64,000 nt of DNA from Oceanobacillus alkalisoli (lineage in GTDB: Bacteria > Bacillota > Bacilli > Bacillales > Amphibacillaceae), in NCBI RefSeq assembly GCF_021556485.1, contig NZ_JAKGBW010000007.1, positions 62,001 through 126,000 on the forward strand. Direction: 5' to 3'. Below the pieces are notes generated by a model, which saw only the letters and a program-made list of their open reading frames with translations, was not told the DNA's origin and searched no databases. Made by a program: the position numbers and the translations under genes. Positions 17,238 through 26,077 of the stretch are shown piece by piece. The number at the start of each line of letters is the position of its first letter. Within the stretch, counting starts at the first letter, position 1.

Positions 17238-17402
17238 GAATCACATCCCCCTTTCGAATTCTAGTATAAAACGGATTTGCAGGTAATTCTATTGATGAAA
17301 CTAAAATTTCCTATCGGTTAATTATATTGTACCTTTGCTTTCCTATTTTGTAAAATGAAAGAAACTCTTTTATATAAATCAAAAGGAGAAGGAGGCAGGC
17401 CA

Positions 17403-17723
17403 ATGAGGGAAAAAATTAAAATCACGATCTACGGAGCTGAACAAATTTGTGCTAGTTGTGTAGGAGCACCAGGTTCAATAGATACGTATGAGTGGCTGCA
17501 AGCTGCAATAGGCCGGAAATACGAAACGGATGCGATAACATATGAATATGTGGATATTAATGAACCACAGACAGAAAAGAAACACCAGGACTTTGTGCAG
17601 CAAATTATTGAAGAGGATTTGTTCTGGCCCATTGTATTTGTAAACGAAGACTTGGTGGCGGAAGGGATTCCACGTTTGAAAACAATTTATCAATCATTGG
17701 AAGAAAAAGGCCTAATGGGATAA
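17403..17723 (+). CDS. yuzD: YuzD family protein (DUF1462)
   Basis: A 106-residue thioredoxin-fold-like protein matching YuzD/DUF1462, with an early CASCVGAPGS motif and the later FWPIVFVNEDLVAEG segment. I start at MREKIKITIYG because GGAGAAGGAGG lies just upstream. The upstream in-frame ATG has no site. It lies between two Fe-S handling genes, which suggests a redox or Fe-S role, but none has been shown to my knowledge. Confidence 0.85.
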   Translation: MREKIKITIYGAEQICASCVGAPGSIDTYEWLQAAIGRKYETDAITYEYVDINEPQTEKKHQDFVQQIIEEDLFWPIVFVNEDLVAEGIPRLKTIYQSLEEKGLMG

Positions 17724-17794
17724 ACAGAACGATTGATAAACTTATTTTTCATTTGTATAATAAAGGGAAAGCGATGCCAAAGGAGGAAAAACAT

Positions 17795-18151
17795 ATGTCT
17801 ATCGTATTAACGGATAGGGCAAGTGTTCAAATTAAAGAAATGATGCAGGATGAAGAGGAAGGGGTACGCCTTCGTTTTGGTGTGCAAGGTGGAGGCTGCA
17901 GTGGTCTTTCCTATTCCTTAGGCTTTGATGAAGAAATCAATGAAGAATTAGATGTTGTGAAAGAAATAAATGGAATTCCAGTCGTCTTGTTCAGCCAAGA
18001 TATCCCTATTATTGAAGGAACGAAGATTGACTTCAAAGAGAATCTAATGGGTGGAGGATTCAGTATCGATAATCCGAACGCTGTGCTCTCCTGTGGCTGT
18101 GGTTCATCTTTCCGGCCGAAAGAGTATGATGGTCCAGTTGAGAAGTGTTAA
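17795..18151 (+). CDS. yutM: A-type Fe-S carrier YutM (IscA/HesB family)
   Basis: A 118-residue HesB/IscA-like carrier. The three conserved cysteines are present: GGGCSG in the first half and the C-terminal CGCGSSF. The start MSIVLTDRA follows AAAGGAGG with normal spacing, and a 14-residue upstream extension lacks a site. It probably delivers Fe-S clusters to target enzymes. The same gene lies in the corresponding B. subtilis neighbourhood. Confidence 0.92.
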   Translation: MSIVLTDRASVQIKEMMQDEEEGVRLRFGVQGGGCSGLSYSLGFDEEINEELDVVKEINGIPVVLFSQDIPIIEGTKIDFKENLMGGGFSIDNPNAVLSCGCGSSFRPKEYDGPVEKC

Positions 18152-18189
18152 GCATGGACCTTGAATGACTAAGAAGCAGGTGAAGGCAG

Positions 18190-18882
18190 ATGACAGAAGA
18201 AAATATAGATACGAGCAGACTCTGCGTCGCGAAAGTTCCGTTCTTCAACCATTTAACGTATGATGAAATGGTAAAAATTGCCGAACGAAGTACCCATAGG
18301 AATTATCGGAAAGGGGAAATCATTATTCATGACGGTGACCCATTAGATTACTTGTACATCGTTCACCAGGGCAGAGTAAAGATTTATCAAATCTTTGAAT
18401 CTGGTAAAGAGCAGTTATTACGTATCTTGGAACCTGGTGAGTTCATGGGAGAAATGGCGATTTTTACGAAGAAGGAAATGGATAGCTATGCAGAAGCAAT
18501 AGAGAAATCGGAAATATGCGCCATTCACCGTGATGAAATGCAACTCTTAATGAAAGAACATCCATCGATTGCATTGAAAATATTAGAGCAGTTCAGTGAG
18601 CGTCTAGATCAGACGGAGAAGCTTATTGGAGAGTTAAGTTCGAAAGATGTTGAAATGCGAATTGCTACGTATTTAGTCGAGCTTGCAGAAAAGAACCAGC
18701 AACTGGACATCGTTCTTCCGATGAGTAAAAAGGACCTCGCATCTTATTTAGGGACTACGCAAGAAACGGTCAGCAGACGGTTATCTACCTTCCAGACAAA
18801 TAAATGGATTGAGCAAGATGGCCACCGAAAAATTAAAATAATGAATCTGGAAGCACTGAAGCTAGTAATTGCACCAGCATAA
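18190..18882 (+). CDS. Crp/Fnr family transcriptional regulator
   Basis: A 230-residue protein with an N-terminal cyclic-nucleotide-binding-type beta barrel (about residues 15-130; GDPLDYLYIVHQGRVKI and PGEFMGEM) and a C-terminal winged helix (about 150-225; SYLGTTQETVSRRLS). Only Cys12 and one further cysteine are seen, so the Gram-positive FNR cluster motif is absent and redox sensing by that route is unlikely. It lies 38 bp after yutM and may share its transcript. The signal and target genes are unknown; fermentation or nitrate/oxygen control is a family-level guess. Confidence 0.85.
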   Translation: MTEENIDTSRLCVAKVPFFNHLTYDEMVKIAERSTHRNYRKGEIIIHDGDPLDYLYIVHQGRVKIYQIFESGKEQLLRILEPGEFMGEMAIFTKKEMDSYAEAIEKSEICAIHRDEMQLLMKEHPSIALKILEQFSERLDQTEKLIGELSSKDVEMRIATYLVELAEKNQQLDIVLPMSKKDLASYLGTTQETVSRRLSTFQTNKWIEQDGHRKIKIMNLEALKLVIAPA

Positions 18883-18884
18883 AA

Positions 18885-18920
18885 AACGGGGCCCGCTTTG
18901 TTTAGAAATTGGGCTCCGTT
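18885..18920. terminator. Bidirectional terminator between the Crp/Fnr gene and yumC
   Basis: AACGGGGCCC pairs with GGGCTCCGTT (with a wobble). An A-run precedes it and ATTGTTT follows. The flanking genes converge. Confidence 0.8.
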
Positions 18921-18925
18921 ATTGT

Positions 18926-19918
18926 TTAAAAAATGGCCATATCAGTCGAGTGTCTTGGTTGAACGCGGGCTTTTGGATCCATATAGCGCATCGCATTGTT
19001 AACAGCCGTAGGTCCTTCACCAAAACCGGTTACAATCAATTTAACTTTACCATCATAGGTCGTCACATCACCAGCTGCATATACACCAGGGATGTTTGTT
19101 TCCATTTTCGTATTGACGACAATACTATTCTTTTCGATTTCCAGTCCCCAGTCTTTAATTGGCCCAAGAGAAGAAATGAACCCATAGTTACAAATGACCT
19201 CATCCACATCCAACGTAATGTTACTTTCACCACGTACTTCCTGCAGTGTTAGTGAATCGATTCGTTCAGCGGCTGTTATCCCTTCGGCTGCATATGGTGT
19301 AATGACTTCAACAGCAGAATTTTTCAGCTGTTCCACACTTGCCTCGTGAGCACGGAATTGATCTCTGCGGTGGACAAGCGTTACACTTTTTGCAATTTTT
19401 TCTAGCATTAGGCTCCAATCGAGAGCAGAATCTCCGCCACCAAGGATAACGACATTTTTATCTTTAAAATGATTCATATCGGGAACATGGTAATGTAAAT
19501 TAATACCTTCAAAGTCCTCACTATTATCGATATTTAGACGCCTCGGAGTAAATGCTCCGTTGCCAGCGGTAATAATCATCGTCTTCGTATAATGGACGTC
19601 CCCATTCTTGCTGACGAGCTTTATACTTTCATCTTCGAGCCGTTCCATCGTTTCGATTTGCTGATCGAGTACGATTGTAGGATTAAAGAACTTCGCCTGT
19701 TTTTCTAAATTATCGATGAGATCAACTGCCTTAATCTTTGGGAATCCAGCAACATCATATATATATTTCTCCGGATAAAGGGCTGCAAGCTGTCCACCGA
19801 TTTGCGGTAAACTTTCAATAATCTTTACCTTCGCTTGACGCATGCCTCCGTAAAAAGCAGTGAATAACCCTGCTGGTCCGGCACCTATTATCGTTATATC
19901 ATAAAGTTCTTCAGACAA
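18926..19918 (-). CDS. yumC: Ferredoxin--NADP+ reductase YumC
   Basis: A 330-residue thioredoxin-reductase-like flavoprotein without the redox CxxC. This is typical of YumC-type ferredoxin/flavodoxin-NADP reductases. The FAD-binding GAGPAG is near residues 11-16, the NADPH-binding GGGDSA near 165, and [12 protein letters not shown] near the C-terminus. I start at a TTG (complement of 19916-19918) preceded by GAGAGAGGGA. The open frame extends 54 codons upstream, but that part has no similarity I recognise. Length and end match B. subtilis YumC. It is divergent from yumB. Confidence 0.92.
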   Translation of the reverse strand: MSEELYDITIIGAGPAGLFTAFYGGMRQAKVKIIESLPQIGGQLAALYPEKYIYDVAGFPKIKAVDLIDNLEKQAKFFNPTIVLDQQIETMERLEDESIKLVSKNGDVHYTKTMIITAGNGAFTPRRLNIDNSEDFEGINLHYHVPDMNHFKDKNVVILGGGDSALDWSLMLEKIAKSVTLVHRRDQFRAHEASVEQLKNSAVEVITPYAAEGITAAERIDSLTLQEVRGESNITLDVDEVICNYGFISSLGPIKDWGLEIEKNSIVVNTKMETNIPGVYAAGDVTTYDGKVKLIVTGFGEGPTAVNNAMRYMDPKARVQPRHSTDMAIF

Positions 19919-20114
19919 CAGTATTCCCTCTCTCTGTACTAAAATTATCAACATTCTTATCCTACCATAAATCGCAATCGAATCGTAACTATCTAGCTCA
20001 TTATCAAGGAAAAAACGTATCACATTTAGCGGTTGATAGACGCTTTGTAACAATCGTGTAACATTATATTTTATTTTCATTACAATTATGTTATAATCTT
20101 ATGATGTGATTCAC

Positions 20115-20271
20115 ATAAAGGGAAACTTCAATCAGTGGGGTTTTTTATCTCTAACTGATTGTTAGTTGAATGGAACTTAGCTGTTAGCTCACGTTTCTTC
20201 CCATCTAAACTTTCTCGAAGACCCTAAAGTTTTGAGGCGGGAGTTCTACGGACGGTTACACCGGGATAAAC
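20115..20271 (-). repeat. Dispersed intergenic repeat family 2, copy a
   Basis: The complement reads GTTTATCCCGGTGTAACCGTCCG ..., then CGAGAAAGTTTAGATGGGAAG, then TTCAACTAAC...TCAGT...ACTGATTGAAGTTTC. The same order appears at 28416, 30812 and 57962 on the plus strand. The last part folds into a hairpin. It separates yumC and yumB. Confidence 0.8.
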
Positions 20272-20346
20272 AAAAATAGCCAACTTAATAACGGGAAACA
20301 TGCAAAATAATTGAGCAAATCTAAGGCTAATGGAGTGTTTTAAAAG

Positions 20347-21567
20347 ATGTATAAACCACATATTGTAATTTTAGGAGCAGGCTATAGTGGTCTCACAACT
20401 GCAACTAAATTACAGAAAATATTGCACCAGAATGAAGCGAATATAACGCTCGTGAACAAACATGATTATCATTATCAAACGACATGGCTTCATGAAACGG
20501 CAGCAGGATCTCTAAAGCCGGAACGAACGATGATTCCAATCCGCGATATCATTAATCAAGAAAAAATTAACTTTGTAATCGATGAAGTGACGATGATTGA
20601 TGAAAAGAATAAAAAAGTAAAACTTCTGAATCAGGAGATCTCGTATGATATCCTTGTTATTGGTCTAGGATTTGAAGCGGAAGCAATCACAAATCCGGAT
20701 TTAAATGAACATGTTTTTCCAATTGGAAATTTAAATAACGCCAGAGTATTAAGAGAGCATTTGGAATATAATTTCGCTAAGTATGCAAATGAGGTAGAAA
20801 AGAATGCGGCACGAATTAATATTGTTATTGCTGGAGGAGGCTTCACTGGAATCGAATATGCAGGTGAACTTGCCGACCGAATACCTGAACTCGGTGGTGA
20901 ATATGATGTGGACCGAACGCAGGTCCGTATCATTATGGTAGAATGTGAATCTACTATTCTACCAGGATGTGAACAAGAATTTGTAAACTATGCGATGAAT
21001 TCTCTTGAATCCCGAGGTGTGGAATTTATTACAGACGCTAGAATTGTCGAGTCGAAGCATGATCGGGTCATGTATGAAAAAGAAGGAAAACAGATCGAAA
21101 TACCGGCAAAAACAATTGTCTGGACAGCTGGCGTTCGTGGCAATTCTCTCCTTGAACATTCGAGCATCCCAACGGTAAACGGCAAAGTAGAAGTAAGCAG
21201 AGATTTACGTGTCCCAGGGTATGAGAATGTCTATGTCTTAGGAGACTGTGCCCTAATTACCAATGCGGAGACAGGAAGACCATGCCCTGCAAATGCGGAG
21301 ACAGCAATTGCTTCTGCTGTAGTTGCAGCACGGAATATTAAGGCACAGATTAATGAAGAAGCATTACAGCACTTTCAATCTGAAAAAAAGGCAATCATTG
21401 CTTCGCTCGGTTCCTCGGATGGGGTGGCTGTATCATTAAATGGGAAGAAGCATTTTGGCTGGAAAGCGACTTTTATGAAGAAACTCTCGTTAAACCGATA
21501 TCTGCTGCAATTAGGTGGAATCTATCTCTTGATGAAAAAGGGCAGATTTAATATCTTCCATACGTAA
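20347..21567 (+). CDS. yumB: Type II NADH dehydrogenase (YumB-like)
   Basis: A 406-residue NDH-2 flavoprotein. The FAD-binding GAGYSG is near residues 10-15, a second dinucleotide site AGGGFTG near 161-167, and the VLGDCA motif near 300. The C-terminal amphipathic region (LLMKKGRFNIFHT) would attach it to the membrane. It oxidises NADH and reduces menaquinone without pumping protons. The yumB-yumC pairing is as in B. subtilis. The promoter region is occupied by repeat 2a, and no clear promoter was picked out. Confidence 0.9.
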   Translation: MYKPHIVILGAGYSGLTTATKLQKILHQNEANITLVNKHDYHYQTTWLHETAAGSLKPERTMIPIRDIINQEKINFVIDEVTMIDEKNKKVKLLNQEISYDILVIGLGFEAEAITNPDLNEHVFPIGNLNNARVLREHLEYNFAKYANEVEKNAARINIVIAGGGFTGIEYAGELADRIPELGGEYDVDRTQVRIIMVECESTILPGCEQEFVNYAMNSLESRGVEFITDARIVESKHDRVMYEKEGKQIEIPAKTIVWTAGVRGNSLLEHSSIPTVNGKVEVSRDLRVPGYENVYVLGDCALITNAETGRPCPANAETAIASAVVAARNIKAQINEEALQHFQSEKKAIIASLGSSDGVAVSLNGKKHFGWKATFMKKLSLNRYLLQLGGIYLLMKKGRFNIFHT

Positions 21568-21600
21568 AGCAGAGGCTATATGTCTTTGCTTTTTCATCGT

Positions 21601-21870
21601 CTGGCTCCAGCGCCCAGCGACTATCAAACTTTACACTCCTCCAATCGATAAAGAAGACTTAGCCGTTTGGTCTTTGTGAGGCTTAGTCGCCCTTATACCC
21701 TTGCGGTGAAAGTTAACATCAACTCACTCTCTTCGCCTGAGTTTCCTTTATCTCCCTTCCGGTAAAAAGGAGGTTCGATTAAGTTCGCCCCTTCCTGGGG
21801 CAACATCGAACTACCTCCCATCCTGGGAGGCACAGTTTGTACGTCGCTAAACGGGCGCTTGCGCCTTTGT
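21601..21870 (-). repeat. Dispersed intergenic repeat family 3, copy a
   Basis: On the minus strand it begins ACAAAGGCGCAAGCGCCCGTTTAGC, continues with CTGTGCCTCCCAGGATGGGAGG and GGGGCGAACTTAATCGAACC, and ends GGAGGAGTGTAAAGTTTGA. The plus-strand segment at 51189-51497 follows the same order. It contains several short GC hairpins and no credible gene. Confidence 0.82.
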
Positions 21871-21928
21871 TTTATTTATTATAAAATAAGCGTGGGTGTT
21901 AGTTAACGAAGCGAAGGGAGTCACATCA

Positions 21929-22240
21929 TTGATACAGCTAGTAGTTTCCATTATGTTATATTTTGTCATTTTCTTTGGTATCGCTTTTATTTTAAATATG
22001 CTTTTAAGAAGAACTTGGCTCATGTCAATTCTATATCCAATTGTTGCAATAATGATGATAGATGGCATTTCTACTTTTGATTACTTTACGAACACGGCGG
22101 AATCTTTTAAACTATTGGGAGATACGCTTGCGGCTTTGAAATTAGCTGACTATGTCATTATGGGTGCCGGTTTTCTAGGTACAATTGCTTCTGGCTTTAC
22201 GATTCGTATTTTAAGAAGAAGCGGGTATCGGATGTTTTAA
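21929..22240 (+). CDS. yuiB: YuiB-like membrane protein
   Basis: A 103-residue membrane protein with about three hydrophobic segments, matching YuiB in length and the N-terminal pattern IMLYFVIFFGIAFILNMLLRRTW. I chose the TTG preceded by AAGGGAG and eight bases. The longer ATG-type frame begins in the edge of the repeat. The function is unknown. Its place next to the NDH-2 gene is conserved in Bacillus. Confidence 0.78.
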   Translation: MIQLVVSIMLYFVIFFGIAFILNMLLRRTWLMSILYPIVAIMMIDGISTFDYFTNTAESFKLLGDTLAALKLADYVIMGAGFLGTIASGFTIRILRRSGYRMF

Positions 22241-22258
22241 AAATGATACGCAACATTA

Positions 22259-22300
22259 AAAACCACAGTCATTTTATATTGGGCTGTGGATTTTATTTTT
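22259..22300 (+). terminator. Terminator of yuiB
   Basis: CCACAG/CTGTGG stem with flanking A/T pairs, followed by ATTTTATTTTT. Confidence 0.7.
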
Positions 22301-22358
22301 GCTATAATAAGGATAATAGCATTTCCAAAAAATTTACCCTTTAATTAAAACGCTTTCA
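22300..22358 (+). promoter_or_regulatory. Extended -10 promoter and CcpA site (cre) upstream of proline dehydrogenase
   Basis: TGCTATAAT (22300-22308) is an extended -10 element. TTAAAACGCTTTCA (22345-22358) matches the cre consensus at 13 of 14 positions and lies about 30 bases past the expected start. That position suits carbon catabolite repression of proline degradation by CcpA, which is encoded in this window. Confidence 0.65.
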
Positions 22359-22411
22359 AATAAAGGACTCACCCTGCATACTAGGAATGACATACAAAGG
22401 AGAAATGTACA

Positions 22412-23434
22412 TTGGCGAACTTAACTCGAGATTTTTTCATTGCTTTATCAAACAATCAATTTCTGAATAACAATGCAAAAAGATGGGGGTTGCGGCTTGG
22501 TGCAGAGAAATTTGTAGCTGGGACGGATTTGCCCCGTGCTGCTGAAAGAGTAAAAGAATTAAACGAGCGCGGCATTTCTGTAGCACTTGATAACTTAGGG
22601 GAATTCGTATCTGACAGGTCAGAAGCTGAAGCAGCTAAAAATCAGATTCTTCAAGTCGTTGAATATATTCACGAGAAGAAGCTGGATGGTCATATAACAG
22701 TAAAGTTAACTCAAATTGGCCTTGATATCGATCAAGATTTTTGTATGGACAACATGCGGGAGATCCTTGTTAAAGCAAATGAATACAATATTTTCGTAAA
22801 TGTCGATATGGAGAAGTATATTCATTACCAGCCGACACTTAATATTGTAACAGCACTTCATAAAGAGTATGAAAATATCGGAACCGTGTTACAAACCTAT
22901 TTATACCGTACACTTGATGACTTGAAGGATCTTGAAAATGTTCGATTACGGATCGTAAAGGGAGCGTATAAAGAATCTGGAGATGTGGCTTATCAGTCTA
23001 AAGAAGAAATTGATGCGAATTTCATGGAAACGGTGAAAGAAAGATTGCAGGGGGAAGCATTTACATCGATTGCAACCCATGATCATCATCTAATCAATCA
23101 GGTAAAAAAATATGTAGAAGCTCATCAAATTGATAAACGCAAATTTGAATTCCAGATGCTTTATGGCTTCCGTGTCGAGATGCAATATGCATTAGCTGAA
23201 GAAGGTTATCATTTCTGTACGTATATTCCGTTTGGCGATGATTGGTATGGGTATTTCATGCGCCGGCTAGCAGAACGTCCGCAAAATATTAATCTTGTGC
23301 TTAAAGATACTCTCTATACGGAGAATAACAGATTGAAGACAGGGGCGGTCATGGCAGGGGCAGCCGGAGTTGCAGCACTTGCATTTTTTGTAGGCAGAAG
23401 GAGTCGAAAAAACAAAAAATTGAAACAATTATGA
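22412..23434 (+). CDS. putB: Proline dehydrogenase with C-terminal membrane anchor
   Basis: A 340-residue FAD-dependent proline dehydrogenase (single-domain TIM barrel) converting proline to pyrroline-5-carboxylate. Conserved parts are the RIVKGAYKE and GDDWYGYFMRRLAERPQN segments near the active site. It starts at TTG with AAAGGAG upstream. The usual Bacillus enzyme is about 300 residues. This one has an extra C-terminus with a hydrophobic span (about 312-329, GAVMAGAAGVAALAFFVG) followed by a very basic tail, which suggests membrane anchoring near the quinone pool. The usual partner, P5C dehydrogenase, does not follow. A cre site lies upstream. Confidence 0.9.
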   Translation: MANLTRDFFIALSNNQFLNNNAKRWGLRLGAEKFVAGTDLPRAAERVKELNERGISVALDNLGEFVSDRSEAEAAKNQILQVVEYIHEKKLDGHITVKLTQIGLDIDQDFCMDNMREILVKANEYNIFVNVDMEKYIHYQPTLNIVTALHKEYENIGTVLQTYLYRTLDDLKDLENVRLRIVKGAYKESGDVAYQSKEEIDANFMETVKERLQGEAFTSIATHDHHLINQVKKYVEAHQIDKRKFEFQMLYGFRVEMQYALAEEGYHFCTYIPFGDDWYGYFMRRLAERPQNINLVLKDTLYTENNRLKTGAVMAGAAGVAALAFFVGRRSRKNKKLKQL

Positions 23435-23594
23435 AATACTCCCGGAATCTATCTTAACAAAGATTGCTGCGATTGTAGTAAGCCGAATAATATATAAGCA
23501 TGATTCTGAAGTTGAAGCGGAATTTGACGAAGTAGTAACAGTAGCTAGGCAGTTAAATGATTCATTAAAAAAAGCAGAATGGGATAGACGATGA
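23424..23594 (+). pseudogene. Possible gene remnant after proline dehydrogenase
   Basis: A frame open from 23424 to a TGA at 23592-23594 reads like protein (an Ile/Val-rich stretch, then YKHDSEVEAEFDEVV and a charged end). It has no ATG, GTG or TTG start and no ribosome-binding site, and an in-frame stop lies just upstream at 23421. It may be the surviving tail of a deleted gene. I recognise no family. Confidence 0.3.
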
Positions 23595-23667
23595 TCTTCC
23601 CGTTTTTTTTGATTATTTCTAGCTTGAATGTGCTAAACTAGTAGAAAAACGAATAAAGAGTGATTGG

Positions 23668-24141
23668 ATGAAAAAGACGAATGTTCATCGTTTGCTTGAT
23701 AAGGAAAAGGTTGCTTATCAGATTCATGAGTATGCTTGGAAGGAAGATAGCCTCGATGCGGAAACTGCTGCAAGTCAAACGAATATTCCACTCGAGAAGG
23801 TGTTTAAAACACTCGTAACAGTCGGGGATAAAACGGGCCCAGTCGTTGTCGTGATTAGCGCACAAGATGAGCTGAACTTGAAAAAACTCGCCAAAGTAAG
23901 TGGCAATAAAAAGATTGACATGTTGCCGATGAAAGATTTAGAGAAGACGACAGGGTATATCCGGGGTGGTTGCTCGCCGATTGGCATGAAGAAAAGCTAT
24001 CCGACATACATTGATTCCGAAGCTAAAGGTTTGGAATATCTCGTCATTTCGGCAGGAAAACGCGGTTCTCAAGTCGAACTCTCGCCAGAAGACCTAAGAA
24101 CAATGACAGAAGCAACGTATGCTGATCTACGAGCAGAGTAG
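23668..24141 (+). CDS. ybaK: Cys-tRNA(Pro)/Cys-tRNA(Cys) deacylase YbaK
   Basis: A 157-residue YbaK/ProX-domain protein. It shows KVFKTLVTVGDKTG and GYIRGGCSPIGMKKSYPTYID, the latter being the loop that binds the mischarged tRNA end. It hydrolyses Cys-tRNA(Pro) formed by prolyl-tRNA synthetase. It is monocistronic, followed by a strong bidirectional terminator. Confidence 0.92.
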   Translation: MKKTNVHRLLDKEKVAYQIHEYAWKEDSLDAETAASQTNIPLEKVFKTLVTVGDKTGPVVVVISAQDELNLKKLAKVSGNKKIDMLPMKDLEKTTGYIRGGCSPIGMKKSYPTYIDSEAKGLEYLVISAGKRGSQVELSPEDLRTMTEATYADLRAE

Positions 24142-24147
24142 CCTGGC

Positions 24148-24185
24148 AAAAATAAGGTCCCCAGCTGTGTGGAGGACCTTATTTT
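24148..24185. terminator. Bidirectional terminator between ybaK and the SSS symporter gene
   Basis: AAAATAAGGTCC pairs with GGACCTTATTTT between convergent genes. Confidence 0.88.
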
Positions 24186-25660
24186 CATTTCTTGCGTTCC
24201 TTTTGTAATGCAATTTTTACAGTAGTTAAGAATTCTTCAGCTTTTTCTTCCGGTGCTTTTGTAGCTAAGCTGACACCGATGAAGATGAGAGTGGATAAGA
24301 GAATTCCCCACACACCTGAGGCGAGTCCGAGCGGCTTCCACTGAAATGCTTCTAAAAGAATGACAATGCCCCCCGTAATGCCCACACTCGCTAATACTCC
24401 AGCAGCTGTACCTCGTTTCCAGAAAAACGTTCCAAATATAGCAGGCACCGCAATGATAAGACCAGCAGAAGAAGCGACCGAGAGGAGTACGATAATACTT
24501 AGTTCCATTTCGGCAAATAGATAAGCAATAATCGCAATTACAGGAATGACAAATTTACCAATTTGCAGCTGCATCCGGTCAGATGGCCGTTCTCTGAGAT
24601 TCCCATACACATCCTTCGCAAATACCGAAGCCAGGGTGAGTAAAATGGAATCAATCGTTGAGATAGCTGCTGCCATAATTCCTACCATCACAATAACCCC
24701 AAGAATCGGTGGTACAAGGTCGCTAGAGAGAATTAAAGGTGTTGCCATGTCAACGTTATCTAAGTTCGGAAACATAATGGTTGCCGAGAAGCCCCAAAAA
24801 ATTGCAACAAGTGTATAAACGAGCCCGAAGACCATAAAGCCGAGTATCATAATTTTTAAGTTTTTCAAAGATGACGGCATAAATAACCGTTGGCTAACCT
24901 GTGGGTTGGAAAGGCTGAAAAACATCCATGGCAAGGTCATGCCAATAAATGTAAAAATATTAAAAAATCCATTACCAGGCACCGCTAATGAAGCTGGATG
25001 TTCTGTCTCAAGCGTCTGGAAAAAACCATTGAATCCGCCTAATCCATTGATAAGAACAAGAACGACAATGATTGATGTGATGATCATGAATACTGCCTGT
25101 AAGGAGTCTGTCCAAGCAACGGAGCGAATTCCCGCAATATAAGAAAATAAAATAGCCATAATCGTTGCAATCAACACACCGGTTGAAAACGTGATTTCAT
25201 TATTCGTAAGACCGGAAAGCAGGTAGCCAACACCAGTTAGCTGGACGGCGCTATAAGGGATGAGAAAGAGACAACTCGTTATCGCGACAATGATCGCCAC
25301 TCTTTTGTCCTGATAGCGGTCACCAAGCATTTCAGAGGGAGTGACGTAGCCATATTTTTTTCCGACAACCCAAAAACGCGGCCCAAAAAAGGCGATCAGC
25401 GAAACTCCCATCAGATAAATCAATTCAAACCCGAGCGCACCAACTCCGCCACTATATGTAAGCCCGGCTAATCCAACAAGCATGAAGGCACTATAAGTTG
25501 TCGCACTGTAGCTAAGTGCAGATACAATTCCGCCGAGTTTTCTATCTCCAAGAAAATAACTAACCATATTATTTTGTTTACCCGGGCGCGATAAGAAGGC
25601 GATGATTAAAGAAACAATAATATAGATGGCAACTGCCCACCAAACGTACGATGAATTCAT
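24185..25660 (-). CDS. Sodium:solute symporter (SSS family), YhjB-like
   Basis: A 491-residue symporter with about 13 hydrophobic segments. SSS features include the SYSATTYSAFMLVGLAG region, SVAWTDSLQAVFM (sodium-symporter signature area), and DVYGNL after TM8. It resembles B. subtilis YhjB and PanF. The ATG of MNSSYVWW overlaps the stop of the upstream 61-residue membrane protein (TAATG), so the two are translationally coupled. The substrate is unknown; a carboxylate or pantothenate-like solute is a family-level guess. Confidence 0.85.
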   Translation of the reverse strand: MNSSYVWWAVAIYIIVSLIIAFLSRPGKQNNMVSYFLGDRKLGGIVSALSYSATTYSAFMLVGLAGLTYSGGVGALGFELIYLMGVSLIAFFGPRFWVVGKKYGYVTPSEMLGDRYQDKRVAIIVAITSCLFLIPYSAVQLTGVGYLLSGLTNNEITFSTGVLIATIMAILFSYIAGIRSVAWTDSLQAVFMIITSIIVVLVLINGLGGFNGFFQTLETEHPASLAVPGNGFFNIFTFIGMTLPWMFFSLSNPQVSQRLFMPSSLKNLKIMILGFMVFGLVYTLVAIFWGFSATIMFPNLDNVDMATPLILSSDLVPPILGVIVMVGIMAAAISTIDSILLTLASVFAKDVYGNLRERPSDRMQLQIGKFVIPVIAIIAYLFAEMELSIIVLLSVASSAGLIIAVPAIFGTFFWKRGTAAGVLASVGITGGIVILLEAFQWKPLGLASGVWGILLSTLIFIGVSLATKAPEEKAEEFLTTVKIALQKERKK

Positions 25661-25845
25661 TATTCTCCGCCCCATTCCTTAATTAATAAATAATTGATGC
25701 CAATTACAATAACAGTAAGTACCGTCCAAAATAAAAAGCTGCCATACCATCTTTCGACATTCGTAAGCAATGTGTACGGTACAACAAATGCACTTAGTAT
25801 CAAGCTTGTAATTATGACGGCATAAACCTTTTCATTCCTTTTCAT
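25660..25845 (-). CDS. Small membrane partner of the SSS symporter (YhjC-like)
   Basis: A 61-residue protein with two hydrophobic spans (about 7-28 and 36-54), a basic N-terminus (MKRNEK) and AGGAGG before the ATG. Its stop overlaps the symporter start. Small two-span proteins commonly precede SSS genes (YhjC beside YhjB, YhdT beside PanF) and may stabilise the transporter. The pairing is clear; the function is inferred. Confidence 0.75.
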   Translation of the reverse strand: MKRNEKVYAVIITSLILSAFVVPYTLLTNVERWYGSFLFWTVLTVIVIGINYLLIKEWGGE

Positions 25846-26077
25846 GAATGCTATTCCTCCTCTATTTTATGAGATTAGCTCGAAGTAAACGAACCATATT
25901 ATTGTGAAAGAAATCACATGTCTTAACGAGAATTCCATATTTTCAATGTAAAATTACAAAATCTATCATACCAGATTGTAATTAAGAAGGCTACATAAAA
26001 AATCTTTCAATTAAGAAACTTTCGTCCGCGATTGACGTCCAATGCAGTAAGAAGGATTAAAAGGGGGTCAAGTTCAA

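Noticed and set aside
19919-20080. N-terminal extension of 54 codons on yumC
   Set aside because: The conserved protein begins at the TTG with a good ribosome site; the extension is unlike any YumC and overlaps the promoter region.
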